In this document: piece by piece, positions 18,520-26,931 of the stretch
Layout: the number at the start of each line of letters is the position of its first letter
Position numbering within the stretch: the stretch's first letter is position 1
Assembly (NCBI GenBank): GCA_022711435.1
Contig: JAKLFB010000048.1
Location: 1-38,990, forward strand
Direction: 5' to 3'
DNA from: Verrucomicrobiota bacterium
GTDB lineage: Bacteria > Verrucomicrobiota > Verrucomicrobiia > Limisphaerales > UBA1319
Length of the DNA stretch: 38,990 nt
Program-made: the position numbers and the translations under genes
Notes under the pieces: generated by a model
Databases searched by the model: none
Seen by the model: the letters and a program-made list of their open reading frames with translations, nothing else
What the model was told of the DNA's origin: nothing

Positions 18520-18855
18520 ATGAGTACAAAACTGTATGTAGGCAATCTGTCCTACGACACCACGGAGAACGACCTCGAGGACGCATTCTCCCCCCACGGG
18601 ACAGTCAGCCGTGTGGAATTGATCCAGGACCGGGCGACAGGCCGATCCCGGGGCTTCGGGTTCGTCACCATGGAATCTGAAGAGGCGGCCCAGGCCGCCA
18701 TCGCCGCGCTCAACGGCCAGGAACTCCACGGCCGCGGCTTGACGGTCAATATCGCCCGCCCGCGCGAGGAGCGATCCGACTTCGGCGGCGGGCGCGGTCA
18801 GCGGCGTTTCGGCGGCGGTGGCGGTGGCGGCGGCGGCGGTGGCCGTCGCTACTAG
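18520..18855 (+). CDS. glycine-rich RRM-domain RNA-binding protein
   Basis: A 111-residue protein. One RNA-recognition motif spans residues ~3-80, with RNP2 LYVGNL and RNP1 RGFGFVTM, both with the aromatic residues that stack on RNA bases. A short basic tail with an eleven-glycine run ends in RRY. Such proteins (Rbp type in cyanobacteria and many other bacteria) bind single-stranded RNA, are often cold-induced and probably act as RNA chaperones. The gene is monocistronic: it has its own candidate promoter and a strong terminator 38 nt after the stop. No SD site precedes the ATG. Confidence 0.93.
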   Translation: MSTKLYVGNLSYDTTENDLEDAFSPHGTVSRVELIQDRATGRSRGFGFVTMESEEAAQAAIAALNGQELHGRGLTVNIARPREERSDFGGGRGQRRFGGGGGGGGGGGRRY

Positions 18856-18893
18856 ATCGCCCGCGAACGCCTTTCGCGATTGTTGTTTTTCAG

Positions 18894-18923
18894 ACGGGAC
18901 CCCTTGAGGGTTCCGTTTTTTTT
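18894..18923 (+). terminator. rho-independent terminator of the RRM gene
   Basis: ACGGGACCC (18894-18902) pairs with GGGTTCCGT (18908-18916), nine pairs including one G-T, around the loop CTTGA. It is followed by a run of eight T (18916-18923). This is the clearest intrinsic terminator in the window. Confidence 0.9.
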
Positions 18924-19049
18924 ATTCCTCGGGCGCCGTGCGCCCAAAGTGGCTGTTATCCGGGGGGGTGCGGGGGGGGCGGCGGCCGCCAGAAGGGCCT
19001 TGCCCCGCTCGCGCCGATGCCGCACTATGCGCGCGAACCGATCGGCTCA

Positions 19050-19292
19050 ATGAACCCGCTCTCGCCAGCCATGCGGATCGAGGATTACGGGGTTCGGGAT
19101 CTCCTGGATTCCCCCGCGCGGTTCCTGGCCGCCCTCAACCGCCGCCTCCGCGAAACCCTGCGTCTCGAAGGCCGGCTCAAGCTCGACTGCCTCGAGCGAC
19201 AATTGCTGAGCGCCACCGGCGGCCTCCGCCTCCCGGATGACCTCACCCTCATCCGCGTCCAGTGGACACTGGGGCCATGTGGAAGGCGCTGA
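19050..19292 (+). CDS. small hypothetical protein ahead of the potassium transporter
   Basis: An 80-residue ORF if started at 19050; ATGs at 19017 and 19071 are alternatives. The core (MRIEDYGVRDLLDSPARFLA, later LRLEGRLKLDCLERQLLS) is leucine- and charge-rich, probably alpha-helical, with no signal or membrane segment. Codon third positions are strongly G/C, like the real genes nearby. It ends 13 nt inside the likely KtrB start, so it may be translationally coupled to it. No family is recognised, and it could be non-coding leader sequence. Confidence 0.4.
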   Translation: MNPLSPAMRIEDYGVRDLLDSPARFLAALNRRLRETLRLEGRLKLDCLERQLLSATGGLRLPDDLTLIRVQWTLGPCGRR

Positions 19293-20686
19293 TCCATCGG
19301 ACGGCGTGGAACCCGGCTGCCAGGCCGGCGGAGGTCGATCTGCGTCTGGTGCCGGCCGCATTTCTGGGCATCATCCTGATCGGCTCGGTCCTGCTGGCGC
19401 TGCCGTGGGCTCATCGCCCGGGCCAGTCGGTGGGGATCGTCGATGCGGCGTTTCTGGCCGTGTCTGCGACCTGCGTGACCGGGCTGACCTCGGTGAATGT
19501 CGCCGAGGCGTTCAACTCGTTCGGCCATGCGGCGATCCTGGGGCTGATCCAGGTGGGCGGTTTCGGGATCTTCACGGCCAGCATCCTGCTCGTCCTCCTC
19601 AGCGGGCGAAGGCTGTCCTTGGCCGACGAGCAGGTCATCCGGACCACGGTCGGCCGGATTCGGCGGGTCCAGCCTCTGGACGTGTTTGCGTATGGCTGCG
19701 TGTTTATCGTGCTGTTCGAGCTGGCGGGCGCCGTGGCCCTGTTTTTTCTCATGGAGGCCAGCCAGCCCGAGACGACGGTGTTCAGAACGCTGTGGGAAGC
19801 GGTCTTTCACGCGGTCAGCGGCTTCTGCAACGCCGGCATCTCGATCTGGCCCGAGGGGATGGCCCGATGGCGAGCCCATCCGCTGGTGCTCTGCGTCATC
19901 AGCGTTCTGGTGGCGGCCGGCAGCATCGGGCTGATGACGCTGATCAACCTGCGCTACTACTACTTCTGGCGGCGCGACGCCCGGCGCCGGGGGTACCTGG
20001 CTCTGCAGACCCGGCTGGTGCTGGTCGTCACCCTGCTCCTGCTCGGGGCGGGCATGGTCGCGACCTTGATGTTCGAGCTCAACGACACGCTCGAAAGCGC
20101 ATCCCTGACCGACAAGCTGTCGTGGTCTCTTTTCCACTCGGCGATGACCCGATCGGGGGGGTTCAGCGTCGTGGATGTGGGTTCGATGAACGAGTCGACT
20201 CTGCTGTGGACCATGCTCCTGATGTTCATCGGCGGCGCGCCCGGATCGATGGGGGGCGGCATCAAGACGACGACGTTCGCCGTGCTGGCTCTGACCGCGT
20301 GGAGCGCCCTGCGCCGCCGGGAGAATGTGCAGGTATTCGGCCGGCAGATCGCTCCGGGCCTGACCAGCATCGCGCTGCTGCTGGCGCTGCTGGCCAGCGC
20401 AACCGTCATGGCCGGCGTGGGCCTGCTGATGGTCACCGAGCAGAACCACCCCTTCGCCGACAGCCGGGAGCACCTGCTCGGCCTGATGTTCGAGGCCGTA
20501 TCGGCCTTTGGGACGGTGGGGCTGAGCGCGGGCGTGACTTCGCAACTGACTTCCCCGGGCAAGCTGATCATCATGGCGCTGACGTTTATCGGGCGGGTTG
20601 CGCCCTTGGTGATCACCCTGTACCTGGCGCGCCCCCCCTATCCGCGTCACGTGCATTATCCGATCGAGGAAATTGGTTTGGGCTGA
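19277..20686 (+). CDS. ktrB: TrkH/KtrB-type potassium channel subunit
   Basis: A 469-residue polytopic membrane protein from the ATG at 19277; a GTG at 19262 is in frame. The four imperfect M-P-M repeats of the Trk/Ktr/HKT superfamily are visible by their filter loops: SATCVTGLTSVNV, AVSGFCNAGIS, TRSGGFSVVD and SAFGTVGLSAG, each with the conserved glycine. The length and short N-terminus fit KtrB (Na+-coupled K+ uptake in relatives) better than TrkH. A KtrA-like regulator starts 4 nt after the stop, so the pair should form a KtrAB complex in the cytoplasmic membrane. Ion choice is by family, not shown directly. Confidence 0.92.
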   Translation: MWKALIHRTAWNPAARPAEVDLRLVPAAFLGIILIGSVLLALPWAHRPGQSVGIVDAAFLAVSATCVTGLTSVNVAEAFNSFGHAAILGLIQVGGFGIFTASILLVLLSGRRLSLADEQVIRTTVGRIRRVQPLDVFAYGCVFIVLFELAGAVALFFLMEASQPETTVFRTLWEAVFHAVSGFCNAGISIWPEGMARWRAHPLVLCVISVLVAAGSIGLMTLINLRYYYFWRRDARRRGYLALQTRLVLVVTLLLLGAGMVATLMFELNDTLESASLTDKLSWSLFHSAMTRSGGFSVVDVGSMNESTLLWTMLLMFIGGAPGSMGGGIKTTTFAVLALTAWSALRRRENVQVFGRQIAPGLTSIALLLALLASATVMAGVGLLMVTEQNHPFADSREHLLGLMFEAVSAFGTVGLSAGVTSQLTSPGKLIIMALTFIGRVAPLVITLYLARPPYPRHVHYPIEEIGLG

Positions 20687-20690
20687 TCCA

Positions 20691-21368
20691 ATGAGCCAAC
20701 GCATTGTCATACTGGGAGCAGGCCGCTTCGGCACGCATCTGGCATCGCGCCTTTCCGAATACGGGTGCGAGATCCTCATCGCCGATCAGGATCCGGAACG
20801 GGTGAAGGATCTGGCCGAGGACGGCTTCCACGCCGTCCAGATGGACGTCGAGGACGAGGACGCGCTCAAGGAGCTCGGGGTGGCGGATGCGGATGCCGTG
20901 GTCGTGTGCATCGGCGAGAACATGCAGGACAGCATCCTGGCCACGCTGACCCTCAAGCAGCTCCACGCCAAGAAGATCATCGCCCGGGCCCAGGACGGCA
21001 AGCACGCCGATGTGCTCGACCGCGTCGGGGCCGACCTGGTGGTCCTGCCGTCCCGGGACATGGCCTACCGGCTCGCCGAACGCCTGCGCGACCAGGCCGG
21101 CAGCGACCGCCAGCAGCTCAGCGGCGATTACCAGCTCGCCCAGGTCCGGCTCGGCCCCCCCGCCCATGGCAAGACGCTCCAGGAGCTCGGCTGGCGCGAG
21201 CAATACCGCGTCAATATCGTGCTGGTGTCCCGCCCCGCCCCCGGCGGCACGGTCCGCGACCTCGAGGCCGAACCCGGCCTGAAGCTCGCCCTCCACGATC
21301 TCTGCATGGTGGTCGGCCAGCGCGAGAACATCAACCGCTTCGAGCGCGAAAACGGTCTGCCCGAGTGA
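20691..21368 (+). CDS. ktrA: KtrA/TrkA-type RCK regulator of potassium uptake
   Basis: A 225-residue cytosolic protein, the usual KtrA length. The N-terminal RCK domain is a Rossmann fold with GAGRFGTHLA and the acidic end of strand 2 (ILIADQDPERV), where NAD(H) or ATP/ADP binds. The C-terminal RCK_C (TrkA_C) domain, from about residue 140, ends LHDLCMVVGQRENINRFERE. Octameric rings of such proteins gate KtrB, and c-di-AMP binds the C domain in several bacteria. The ATG is 4 nt after the KtrB stop. The end overlaps the next gene as GTGA, so the three form one operon. Confidence 0.92.
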   Translation: MSQRIVILGAGRFGTHLASRLSEYGCEILIADQDPERVKDLAEDGFHAVQMDVEDEDALKELGVADADAVVVCIGENMQDSILATLTLKQLHAKKIIARAQDGKHADVLDRVGADLVVLPSRDMAYRLAERLRDQAGSDRQQLSGDYQLAQVRLGPPAHGKTLQELGWREQYRVNIVLVSRPAPGGTVRDLEAEPGLKLALHDLCMVVGQRENINRFERENGLPE

Positions 21369-23110
21369 ACCCGGCGATCCACGATCTTCTGCGCAGCCTC
21401 TATGGCCCACCGGTGGCCCGAGAACTCCTCCCGCGGCTGCAGCAGCTCCTGGACCGGTTCCGCGCGGCGCCCCCGCAACCCCCCGCATCGCCCCAGCCGG
21501 ATCCCGGCCTGACCGAGCAGGATGCGCTGCTCATCGCCTACGCCGACCAGTTGCTCGAGCCGGGCGCGCCGCCCCTCCAGACCCTGGCCGGCTTCGCCCA
21601 GGCGCATCTCGACGGCGTGGTCAGCGGGATCCATGTCTTGCCTTTCTACCCGTGGTCATCCGACGACGGGTTCGCCGTGAAGGACTACTTCGCCGTCGAC
21701 CCAGCGTATGGCGGCTGGCCCGATATCGCGCGGCTGGGCCAGTCGTTCGACTTGATGCTCGACGCGGTGTTCAACCACATGTCGATCCAGGGCGAATGGT
21801 TCCAGCGGTTCATCAGGGACGAGCCCGAGTTCCGCGATTTCTTCGTGACGGTCGAGGGAGAGCCGGACCTGTCGCAGGTCGTGCGCCCGCGGGCCCTGCC
21901 GCTCCTGACCGAGTTCGCAACCGCGCGCGGACCGCGCCGGGTCTGGACCACGTTCAGCGCCGACCAGGCGGATCTGAACTTCGGGAATCCGCGCGTGCTG
22001 CTGGCGGTGCTCGAGGCGCTGCTGTTCTATGCGGCGCGGGGCGCGCGGTTCATCCGGCTGGATGCCATTGCGTTCCTCTGGAAGGAGATCGGCACGCCCT
22101 GCCTGCACCAGCCGCAAACCCACGCCGTCATCCAGATCATGCGCGCCGTCCTGGATGAGGCCGCACCCCGCGTCCGGCTCATCACGGAGACCAACGTGCC
22201 GCATGCCGATAACATCTCGTACTTCGGCGACGGCGCGAACGAGGCGCAACTGGTCTACAATTTCGCCCTGCCGCCCCTGGTGCTGCACAGCTTCGCCACC
22301 GGCAGCGCGGCGGCCCTCACCCGCTGGGCACGGCCGCTGGCAGCGCCCGCTGGCGCCGCCTTCTTCAATTTCCTGGCCTCCCACGACGGCATCGGGCTCA
22401 ATCCGGCGCGCGGCATCCTGAGCGACGCCCAGATCGACGCGCTGGCCGACCGTTCGGTCGAGCACGGTGGATTCATCTCGTGGAAGGCCATGCCCGATGG
22501 ATCCCGCAAAGCCTATGAGCTCAATATCAATTACCTCGATGCGCTCTCGAACCCGAAGGCCGGCGAGCCGGTCGAAACGGCGGCGCGAAAGTTCCTGACC
22601 GCTCATGCGATTCTATTGAGCCTGCAAGGGGTGCCGGCCATTTACTTCCATTCCCTGTTCGGCTCGAGAGGCGACCGGCCAGGGGCCGATGCCAGCGGCA
22701 TGCCCCGCCGCATCAATCGCCAAAAGCTCGATCGCGCCTCGCTCGAAGCCGAGCTGAGCCGCTCGGGCTCGCTCCGGAGCCGGATCTTCGGCGGATGCAA
22801 GGATCTCCTCCGCATCCGCCGGGCGCACCCCGCGTTTCATCCCCAGGCCGCCCAGCGGGTGATCGACCTCGATCCGCGGCTCTTCGCGGTCTGCCGGATT
22901 CCCGCCGGACAGGCCGATCCGATGCTCTGCCTGCACAATGTCTCCGGGGAAACCGTGGCGATCGGCGAGCTCCCGCCCGAAGCGCGCCTGGCATCGGCCT
23001 GGACCGATCCGGCCACCGGCCGCTGCTACAGGCCGGGCGGCCGGGATGCCGCGCCTTTGCGGCTGGATGGATTTCAAACCCTCTGGCTGCGCGCAGCCGC
23101 CGCCGTGTAG
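21365..23110 (+). CDS. GH13 subfamily 18 sugar phosphorylase (sucrose / glucosylglycerate phosphorylase type)
   Basis: A 581-residue protein from a GTG start that overlaps the ktrA stop (GTGA). The frame is open far upstream, but that part is the shadow of ktrA. The (beta/alpha)8 core is intact: HVLPFYPWSSDDGF near the start, the nucleophile Asp233 in FIRLDAIAFLWK, the acid/base Glu275 in LITETNV, and the third acid Asp341 in LASHDGIG. No signal peptide is present, so it is cytosolic. GH13_18 enzymes use phosphate to split sucrose, sucrose-6'-phosphate, glucosylglycerol or glucosylglycerate, giving glucose-1-phosphate. Coupling to K+ uptake favours a compatible-solute substrate, but acceptor specificity cannot be read here. 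Confidence 0.88.
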   Translation: MNPAIHDLLRSLYGPPVARELLPRLQQLLDRFRAAPPQPPASPQPDPGLTEQDALLIAYADQLLEPGAPPLQTLAGFAQAHLDGVVSGIHVLPFYPWSSDDGFAVKDYFAVDPAYGGWPDIARLGQSFDLMLDAVFNHMSIQGEWFQRFIRDEPEFRDFFVTVEGEPDLSQVVRPRALPLLTEFATARGPRRVWTTFSADQADLNFGNPRVLLAVLEALLFYAARGARFIRLDAIAFLWKEIGTPCLHQPQTHAVIQIMRAVLDEAAPRVRLITETNVPHADNISYFGDGANEAQLVYNFALPPLVLHSFATGSAAALTRWARPLAAPAGAAFFNFLASHDGIGLNPARGILSDAQIDALADRSVEHGGFISWKAMPDGSRKAYELNINYLDALSNPKAGEPVETAARKFLTAHAILLSLQGVPAIYFHSLFGSRGDRPGADASGMPRRINRQKLDRASLEAELSRSGSLRSRIFGGCKDLLRIRRAHPAFHPQAAQRVIDLDPRLFAVCRIPAGQADPMLCLHNVSGETVAIGELPPEARLASAWTDPATGRCYRPGGRDAAPLRLDGFQTLWLRAAAAV

Positions 23111-23128
23111 CGGCCCCGTCCCTGCGGG

Positions 23129-25804
23129 TTACTGAGCGGCCTGGAGCCGGAAAAACTCGAACGGCGCGCCGGCGGCCGGGAAGAACCATTCGGTTTCCGA
23201 GGCGGCGCCGGGCAGGCGGGCCAGGTCGAGGGGGGCCGAATCGACCCGCCCATGGCCGAGCACTTGATACGTGGTCCCAACCCGGCCCGGCCATGACAGG
23301 CGCATCCAATCGCCGTTCCACACCGACAGGTCGAGCCGCAGCGGCCGGTCATCCGCGAACGGGTGGGTCCCTTCGACCTGCTCACGGGCGTTGGCGTAGG
23401 TATCGTTGTCGGGATCGTCCCGGGGACCCAGGGCGAGGGACATGAAATATCGGCGCTCCCATGCGTCGTCGAGCCCGTCGCGATCGGCGTCTTCGATGGG
23501 GATCCCTTCGAGGATGAGCTGCAGCTCGAGCACGCGGCCGCTGTTCGAGGCGTATTCGTCGGTCACCGCCACCGCCCACAATCCGGCGCTGGATTCCTGG
23601 AAGTGGTGGGTCGAGAGATAGGTCCAGCCCTCGGGCCCGGGCATCGAATCATCGTTGCGCCGCTGCAGAACGCTTCGAGTGCCCATGGGCGAGAGCAGGG
23701 TGATCCGGAGATCGCCCCGCACGGGATGATCGGCGTCGACCCGCAGACGGACGTGTTCGAGCGCGAGGGTGCTGGTGACCCAGAACGAATGGGTGAGGGA
23801 GTTCAGGCGGAGCTGGGCGGTGGCGGAGGGCTGCGCCTCGAGAAAGGCGCGGAGCGCCTGGCCGTCGTTCTGGCCGATGAACACCGCCGGGATCGGGGCC
23901 CATTCGGTCTCACCCATGACCAGCAGCTCGTCGCCGTCCCGGTTGTTGTAGATGACGGCGAAAGCCGCTCCCGCGGCGGCCGCGCGCTCGATCTTCTCGA
24001 TGAACTTGCTCTCGCCGCGTTCGAGCAGGGCTGCCCGGCCCCGGAGATCGATCTCGACGGCGTTGGTCGCCAGCCCCGCGTAGACCATCGGCAGCGCATC
24101 GGTCGGATCGTCCGGATGCACGCCGAGGCCCGGTTGGGATGGGATGCTGAGGAGGTTGGCGGGGACGCCCGAGCCGCTGATCCAGAGCCGAGCGCCATCG
24201 TCCGGCACCAGCCGGTTGACGGCGGCCGTGTAGACCGCCTGCGCCGGCGGCGGCCGCGGGGGCCACCGCCGTGCCAGAACCGCCGCCTCGCCCGCGTCCG
24301 GAACCCCGAAGCCCGTGTTGTGGCTCACGATCCACCCGGCGCCATTGGTGGCCAGACCGGGATCGGACCCGTCGTGCTGCCGCGCGGAGTGCACCAATAT
24401 CTGCTGCACGTCCCGGATGGTCAGGGACGGATTCGCCGAAAGCAGCAGCGCGGCCACGCCGGCAATTTGCGGCGCCGCAGCCGATGTGCCGGTGAACCCG
24501 TTCTGTTGATCGAGGTAATTGGCGGCGTCGTTGGTCGCCACGGTCTGGTTCAATCCGCCGATGCCCGTCCGGTCGGTCGTGACGATGGTGGCGAACCCAA
24601 GTTCGGCATCGCTGCTGGGAGCGGAGACGAGCAGGCAGGCGCCCGGCGAGCTGTAGCTGGCGGCCCGGCCGTCCGAACGGACCGCGCCGACAGCGATGAC
24701 AGATGGATCGGTCAGGTAGCCGTCATCGTTCGCGTCCACCAGGCCTTCGCGGCCGTTCCCGCCGGCGCGGACCAGGATCACCCCTTTGCCGTCCCGTCCG
24801 AATCGGACGGCGTTGGATATGCCGATGGTCTCGAGCGGCCCCGGGCCCAGCTGGGATAATCCCGCATAGCCCCAGCTGTGGTTCTGGATGCTGACGATGT
24901 TGGACCGGCTCTGGAACATGTCCATCATCTGCTCATCCGTCGGCGTGAACGTCAGCGAGGGCCAATCGGGGATTCGATCGAAGATGACCCAGCTCGCCAG
25001 CCGCGCCTCGGGCGCCACGCCTATCACTCCCATCGAGTTGTCCGCCTCGGCTGCCACCAGGCCCGCCACCGGAGTCCCGTGCGACGCCCAGTCCCCCGCC
25101 GGCGCCCCGCCGGCCTCGCCGCGATAGAAATTGTAATCCAGCTCGGCCGCACGCCGCCTCTCCAGATCGGGATGCTCCGGATCGATTCCATCGTCCACAA
25201 TCGCCACCACCACCCCTCCGCCACGAGTCACGGACCATGCGGCGCGCGCCGCCAGGTCGACCCCCAGCCGCAGCCCCTCGGGATCGCGGTTCTCGAGATG
25301 CCACTGGCGGAGGAACAGCGGGTCGTTGGGCGCAAGCGCATAATGGCTGCGCCGCTCGAGGGCTCGCCGCTGGACGGGCCGGCTGACGATGACATCGGCG
25401 CGGGCCGCCAACCGCTGGGCTTCCTCGATCGCGGTCCGCGCATCCGCTGCCTCCAGGATCGCCATCCGATCCCCGATCGGCCGGGCCAGGCGCAAACGGC
25501 TCCCGGACAGCACTCCCTCGAGATCGGTATCCGCCCCCCATTGAACCGTGACCCGGCGGCTGAACAGGACGGGCGCATCCGGATTCCCGGCCCGCCAGGC
25601 CAGCAGCCAGGCGCACGGATCCGGCGCCGCCGCGCCCGAGGCGCCCCGGACGGACGGCGGCGCGAGGACCTGATACGTTCGCTGCTGGGGCTCGCGGAAC
25701 GTGAAGCCGATCGTCTCGCCGCTGCCCTGTGCGGCCTGAAGGACCGGAAATGCCCCCAGGGCCAGCGCCACCCAAAACCCGGCATGGATCAGACGCAGGC
25801 TCAT
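23129..25804 (-). CDS. secreted subtilisin-like (S8) protease with PA and proprotein-convertase P domains
   Basis: An 891-residue protein. It has a signal peptide (GFWVALALGAFPVLQAAQG) and a propeptide-like region, then the S8 catalytic set: Asp204 in IVDDGID, His242 in SHGTPVAG, oxyanion Asn350 in AGGNGRE, and Ser441 in TGTSAAAP. A PA domain (LRGRAALLERGESKFIEKIE, FAVIYNNRDGDELL) follows, then a P domain (LEHVRLRVDADHPVRGDLRI) as in kexin-like enzymes. A calcium-binding type-3-repeat-like segment (DADRDGLDDAWE) and a short C-terminal domain (RLSWPGRVGTTYQV) end it. Probably extracellular protein degradation or processing. The start overlaps the thiD stop (ATGA), an unusual pairing. Confidence 0.92.
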   Translation of the reverse strand: MSLRLIHAGFWVALALGAFPVLQAAQGSGETIGFTFREPQQRTYQVLAPPSVRGASGAAAPDPCAWLLAWRAGNPDAPVLFSRRVTVQWGADTDLEGVLSGSRLRLARPIGDRMAILEAADARTAIEEAQRLAARADVIVSRPVQRRALERRSHYALAPNDPLFLRQWHLENRDPEGLRLGVDLAARAAWSVTRGGGVVVAIVDDGIDPEHPDLERRRAAELDYNFYRGEAGGAPAGDWASHGTPVAGLVAAEADNSMGVIGVAPEARLASWVIFDRIPDWPSLTFTPTDEQMMDMFQSRSNIVSIQNHSWGYAGLSQLGPGPLETIGISNAVRFGRDGKGVILVRAGGNGREGLVDANDDGYLTDPSVIAVGAVRSDGRAASYSSPGACLLVSAPSSDAELGFATIVTTDRTGIGGLNQTVATNDAANYLDQQNGFTGTSAAAPQIAGVAALLLSANPSLTIRDVQQILVHSARQHDGSDPGLATNGAGWIVSHNTGFGVPDAGEAAVLARRWPPRPPPAQAVYTAAVNRLVPDDGARLWISGSGVPANLLSIPSQPGLGVHPDDPTDALPMVYAGLATNAVEIDLRGRAALLERGESKFIEKIERAAAAGAAFAVIYNNRDGDELLVMGETEWAPIPAVFIGQNDGQALRAFLEAQPSATAQLRLNSLTHSFWVTSTLALEHVRLRVDADHPVRGDLRITLLSPMGTRSVLQRRNDDSMPGPEGWTYLSTHHFQESSAGLWAVAVTDEYASNSGRVLELQLILEGIPIEDADRDGLDDAWERRYFMSLALGPRDDPDNDTYANAREQVEGTHPFADDRPLRLDLSVWNGDWMRLSWPGRVGTTYQVLGHGRVDSAPLDLARLPGAASETEWFFPAAGAPFEFFRLQAAQ

Positions 25805-26604
25805 CGGGCCGCAGCCGCCGCGTGGTTCAACACGGTATGCCGGCCCACGCGCAGGCTCGAGACGATGGCCCGGCTGATGTAGCCTTTGGCCTCGAGCACG
25901 GCATCGGCGAGCTTGAAGCCGCGCGCCAGGAAGGCGGCGATGGCCGCCGAGTAGGTGCAGCCGGTCCCATGGGTCGACACTCCGTCCACGAACGGCGCCC
26001 TTAGCATCAGCTCCTGGCGGCCGTCGTAGAAGAAATCGACGGCCTCGCGCAAGCCTGGCAGGTGTCCGCCTTTGACGAGAACGGCGGCGCCGAACTGCTC
26101 GTGCAGGGCGCGGGCGGCCTGGCGCAGGTCCTCGGGCTCGATCAGGCGCCGGCCGGTGAGCAGGGCCGCCTCATCGAGGTTGGGGGTCAGGAGGGTCGCC
26201 CGAGGCGCCAGCAGCTCGCGCAGATCCCGGATCGCGCCCGGCCGCAACAGGCGGGTGCCGCTGGTCGACACCATCACCGGATCGACCACGAGCGGGACCG
26301 CCCGCCGCGAGCCGAGACAGTCGGCCACGGCCCGGATGATCGCCTCGGAAAACAGCATCCCGGTCTTGATCGCCCCCGGCGGCAGCTGATCCCAGACCGC
26401 CTCGATCTGCGCCCGGACGATCTCCGGCCGGACGGGCCGGATCGCCCGGACCTCAACCGGGTTCTGGGCGGTCAGGCAGGTGATGGCGCTGGCGCCATGG
26501 ACGCCCAGCGCGGCAAAGGTCTTGAGATCCGCCTGGATGCCGGCGCCGCCGCCGCTGTCGGAACCTGCGATCGTGAGCGCCACCGGCTGCAAACATGCTC
26601 TCAT
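25801..26604 (-). CDS. thiD: hydroxymethylpyrimidine/phosphomethylpyrimidine kinase
   Basis: A 267-residue cytosolic ribokinase-fold protein that phosphorylates HMP and HMP-P in thiamine diphosphate synthesis. Hallmarks are LTIAGSDSGGGAGIQADLKT at the N-terminus, KTGMLFS, VVDPVMVSTSG, LTPNLDEAALL, VLVKGGHL and the anion-hole/catalytic motif THGTGCTYSAA. The frame extends upstream, but the homology begins at the ATG at 26604, giving the normal family length. No TPP-riboswitch consensus was found in the 327 bases upstream. It is followed directly by the protease gene with an ATGA overlap. Confidence 0.95.
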   Translation of the reverse strand: MRACLQPVALTIAGSDSGGGAGIQADLKTFAALGVHGASAITCLTAQNPVEVRAIRPVRPEIVRAQIEAVWDQLPPGAIKTGMLFSEAIIRAVADCLGSRRAVPLVVDPVMVSTSGTRLLRPGAIRDLRELLAPRATLLTPNLDEAALLTGRRLIEPEDLRQAARALHEQFGAAVLVKGGHLPGLREAVDFFYDGRQELMLRAPFVDGVSTHGTGCTYSAAIAAFLARGFKLADAVLEAKGYISRAIVSSLRVGRHTVLNHAAAAAR

Positions 26605-26931
26605 CGCACCCAGTATAGATCCAAACCCGGCAAAGTCACGTCCGCCATTGGATTGAGCCCTTGACAACCCCGTCTTCTTTGAGGCGCCGACGTGCAGGCT
26701 GCCAAGAGCCGAATTCTCTTGCCGTGAAAGATCGCAGAAAACCGATGAAATGGCTTTTTGCGTCTCTTTGGAAAGCGCCAAAAGAATCGGCTCTGGATTC
26801 TTTGCCGCAATAAGCGCAAGAACACGCAAAAACGGGAGTAGCGTTTGTTTCACCGTGCAACGGCGCCATCGAGCGCCGGAGTTGCTGCACAAGAATTGAG
26901 AAATTCCGATGTGTCATCCTATCTTGTCTTC
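26605..26931. other. intergenic region upstream of thiD
   Basis: No gene is supported in these 327 bases. The strip is visibly less G+C-rich than the genes before it and opens the accessory part of the window. It contains the nested repeat described at 26705-26832 and must hold the thiD promoter on the minus strand. A plus-strand TTGACA at 26661-26666 has no evident -10 partner. Confidence 0.5.
26705..26832. repeat. nested inverted and direct repeats in intergenic DNA
   Basis: AGAGCCGAATTCT (26705-26717) is nearly matched in inverse by AGAATCGGCTCT (26783-26794), with one extra base. TTTTTGCGT (26755-26763) is exactly inverted as ACGCAAAAA (26824-26832). A direct echo also occurs: GAATTCTCTTGCCG (26711-26724) and GGATTCTTTGCCG. 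Short TTTGCG/CGCAA units recall a degenerate intergenic repeat seen in many environmental genomes. It may be a decayed repetitive element or a stacked hairpin structure. Confidence 0.45.

Noticed and set aside
20765..21364. N-terminal extension of the sugar phosphorylase frame
   Set aside because: This part is the out-of-frame shadow of ktrA; homology starts after the GTG at 21365.
25801..26930. TPP riboswitch upstream of thiD
   Set aside because: The conserved CUGAGA and GAUAAUGCCAGCG-type boxes could not be found on the minus strand upstream of the start.
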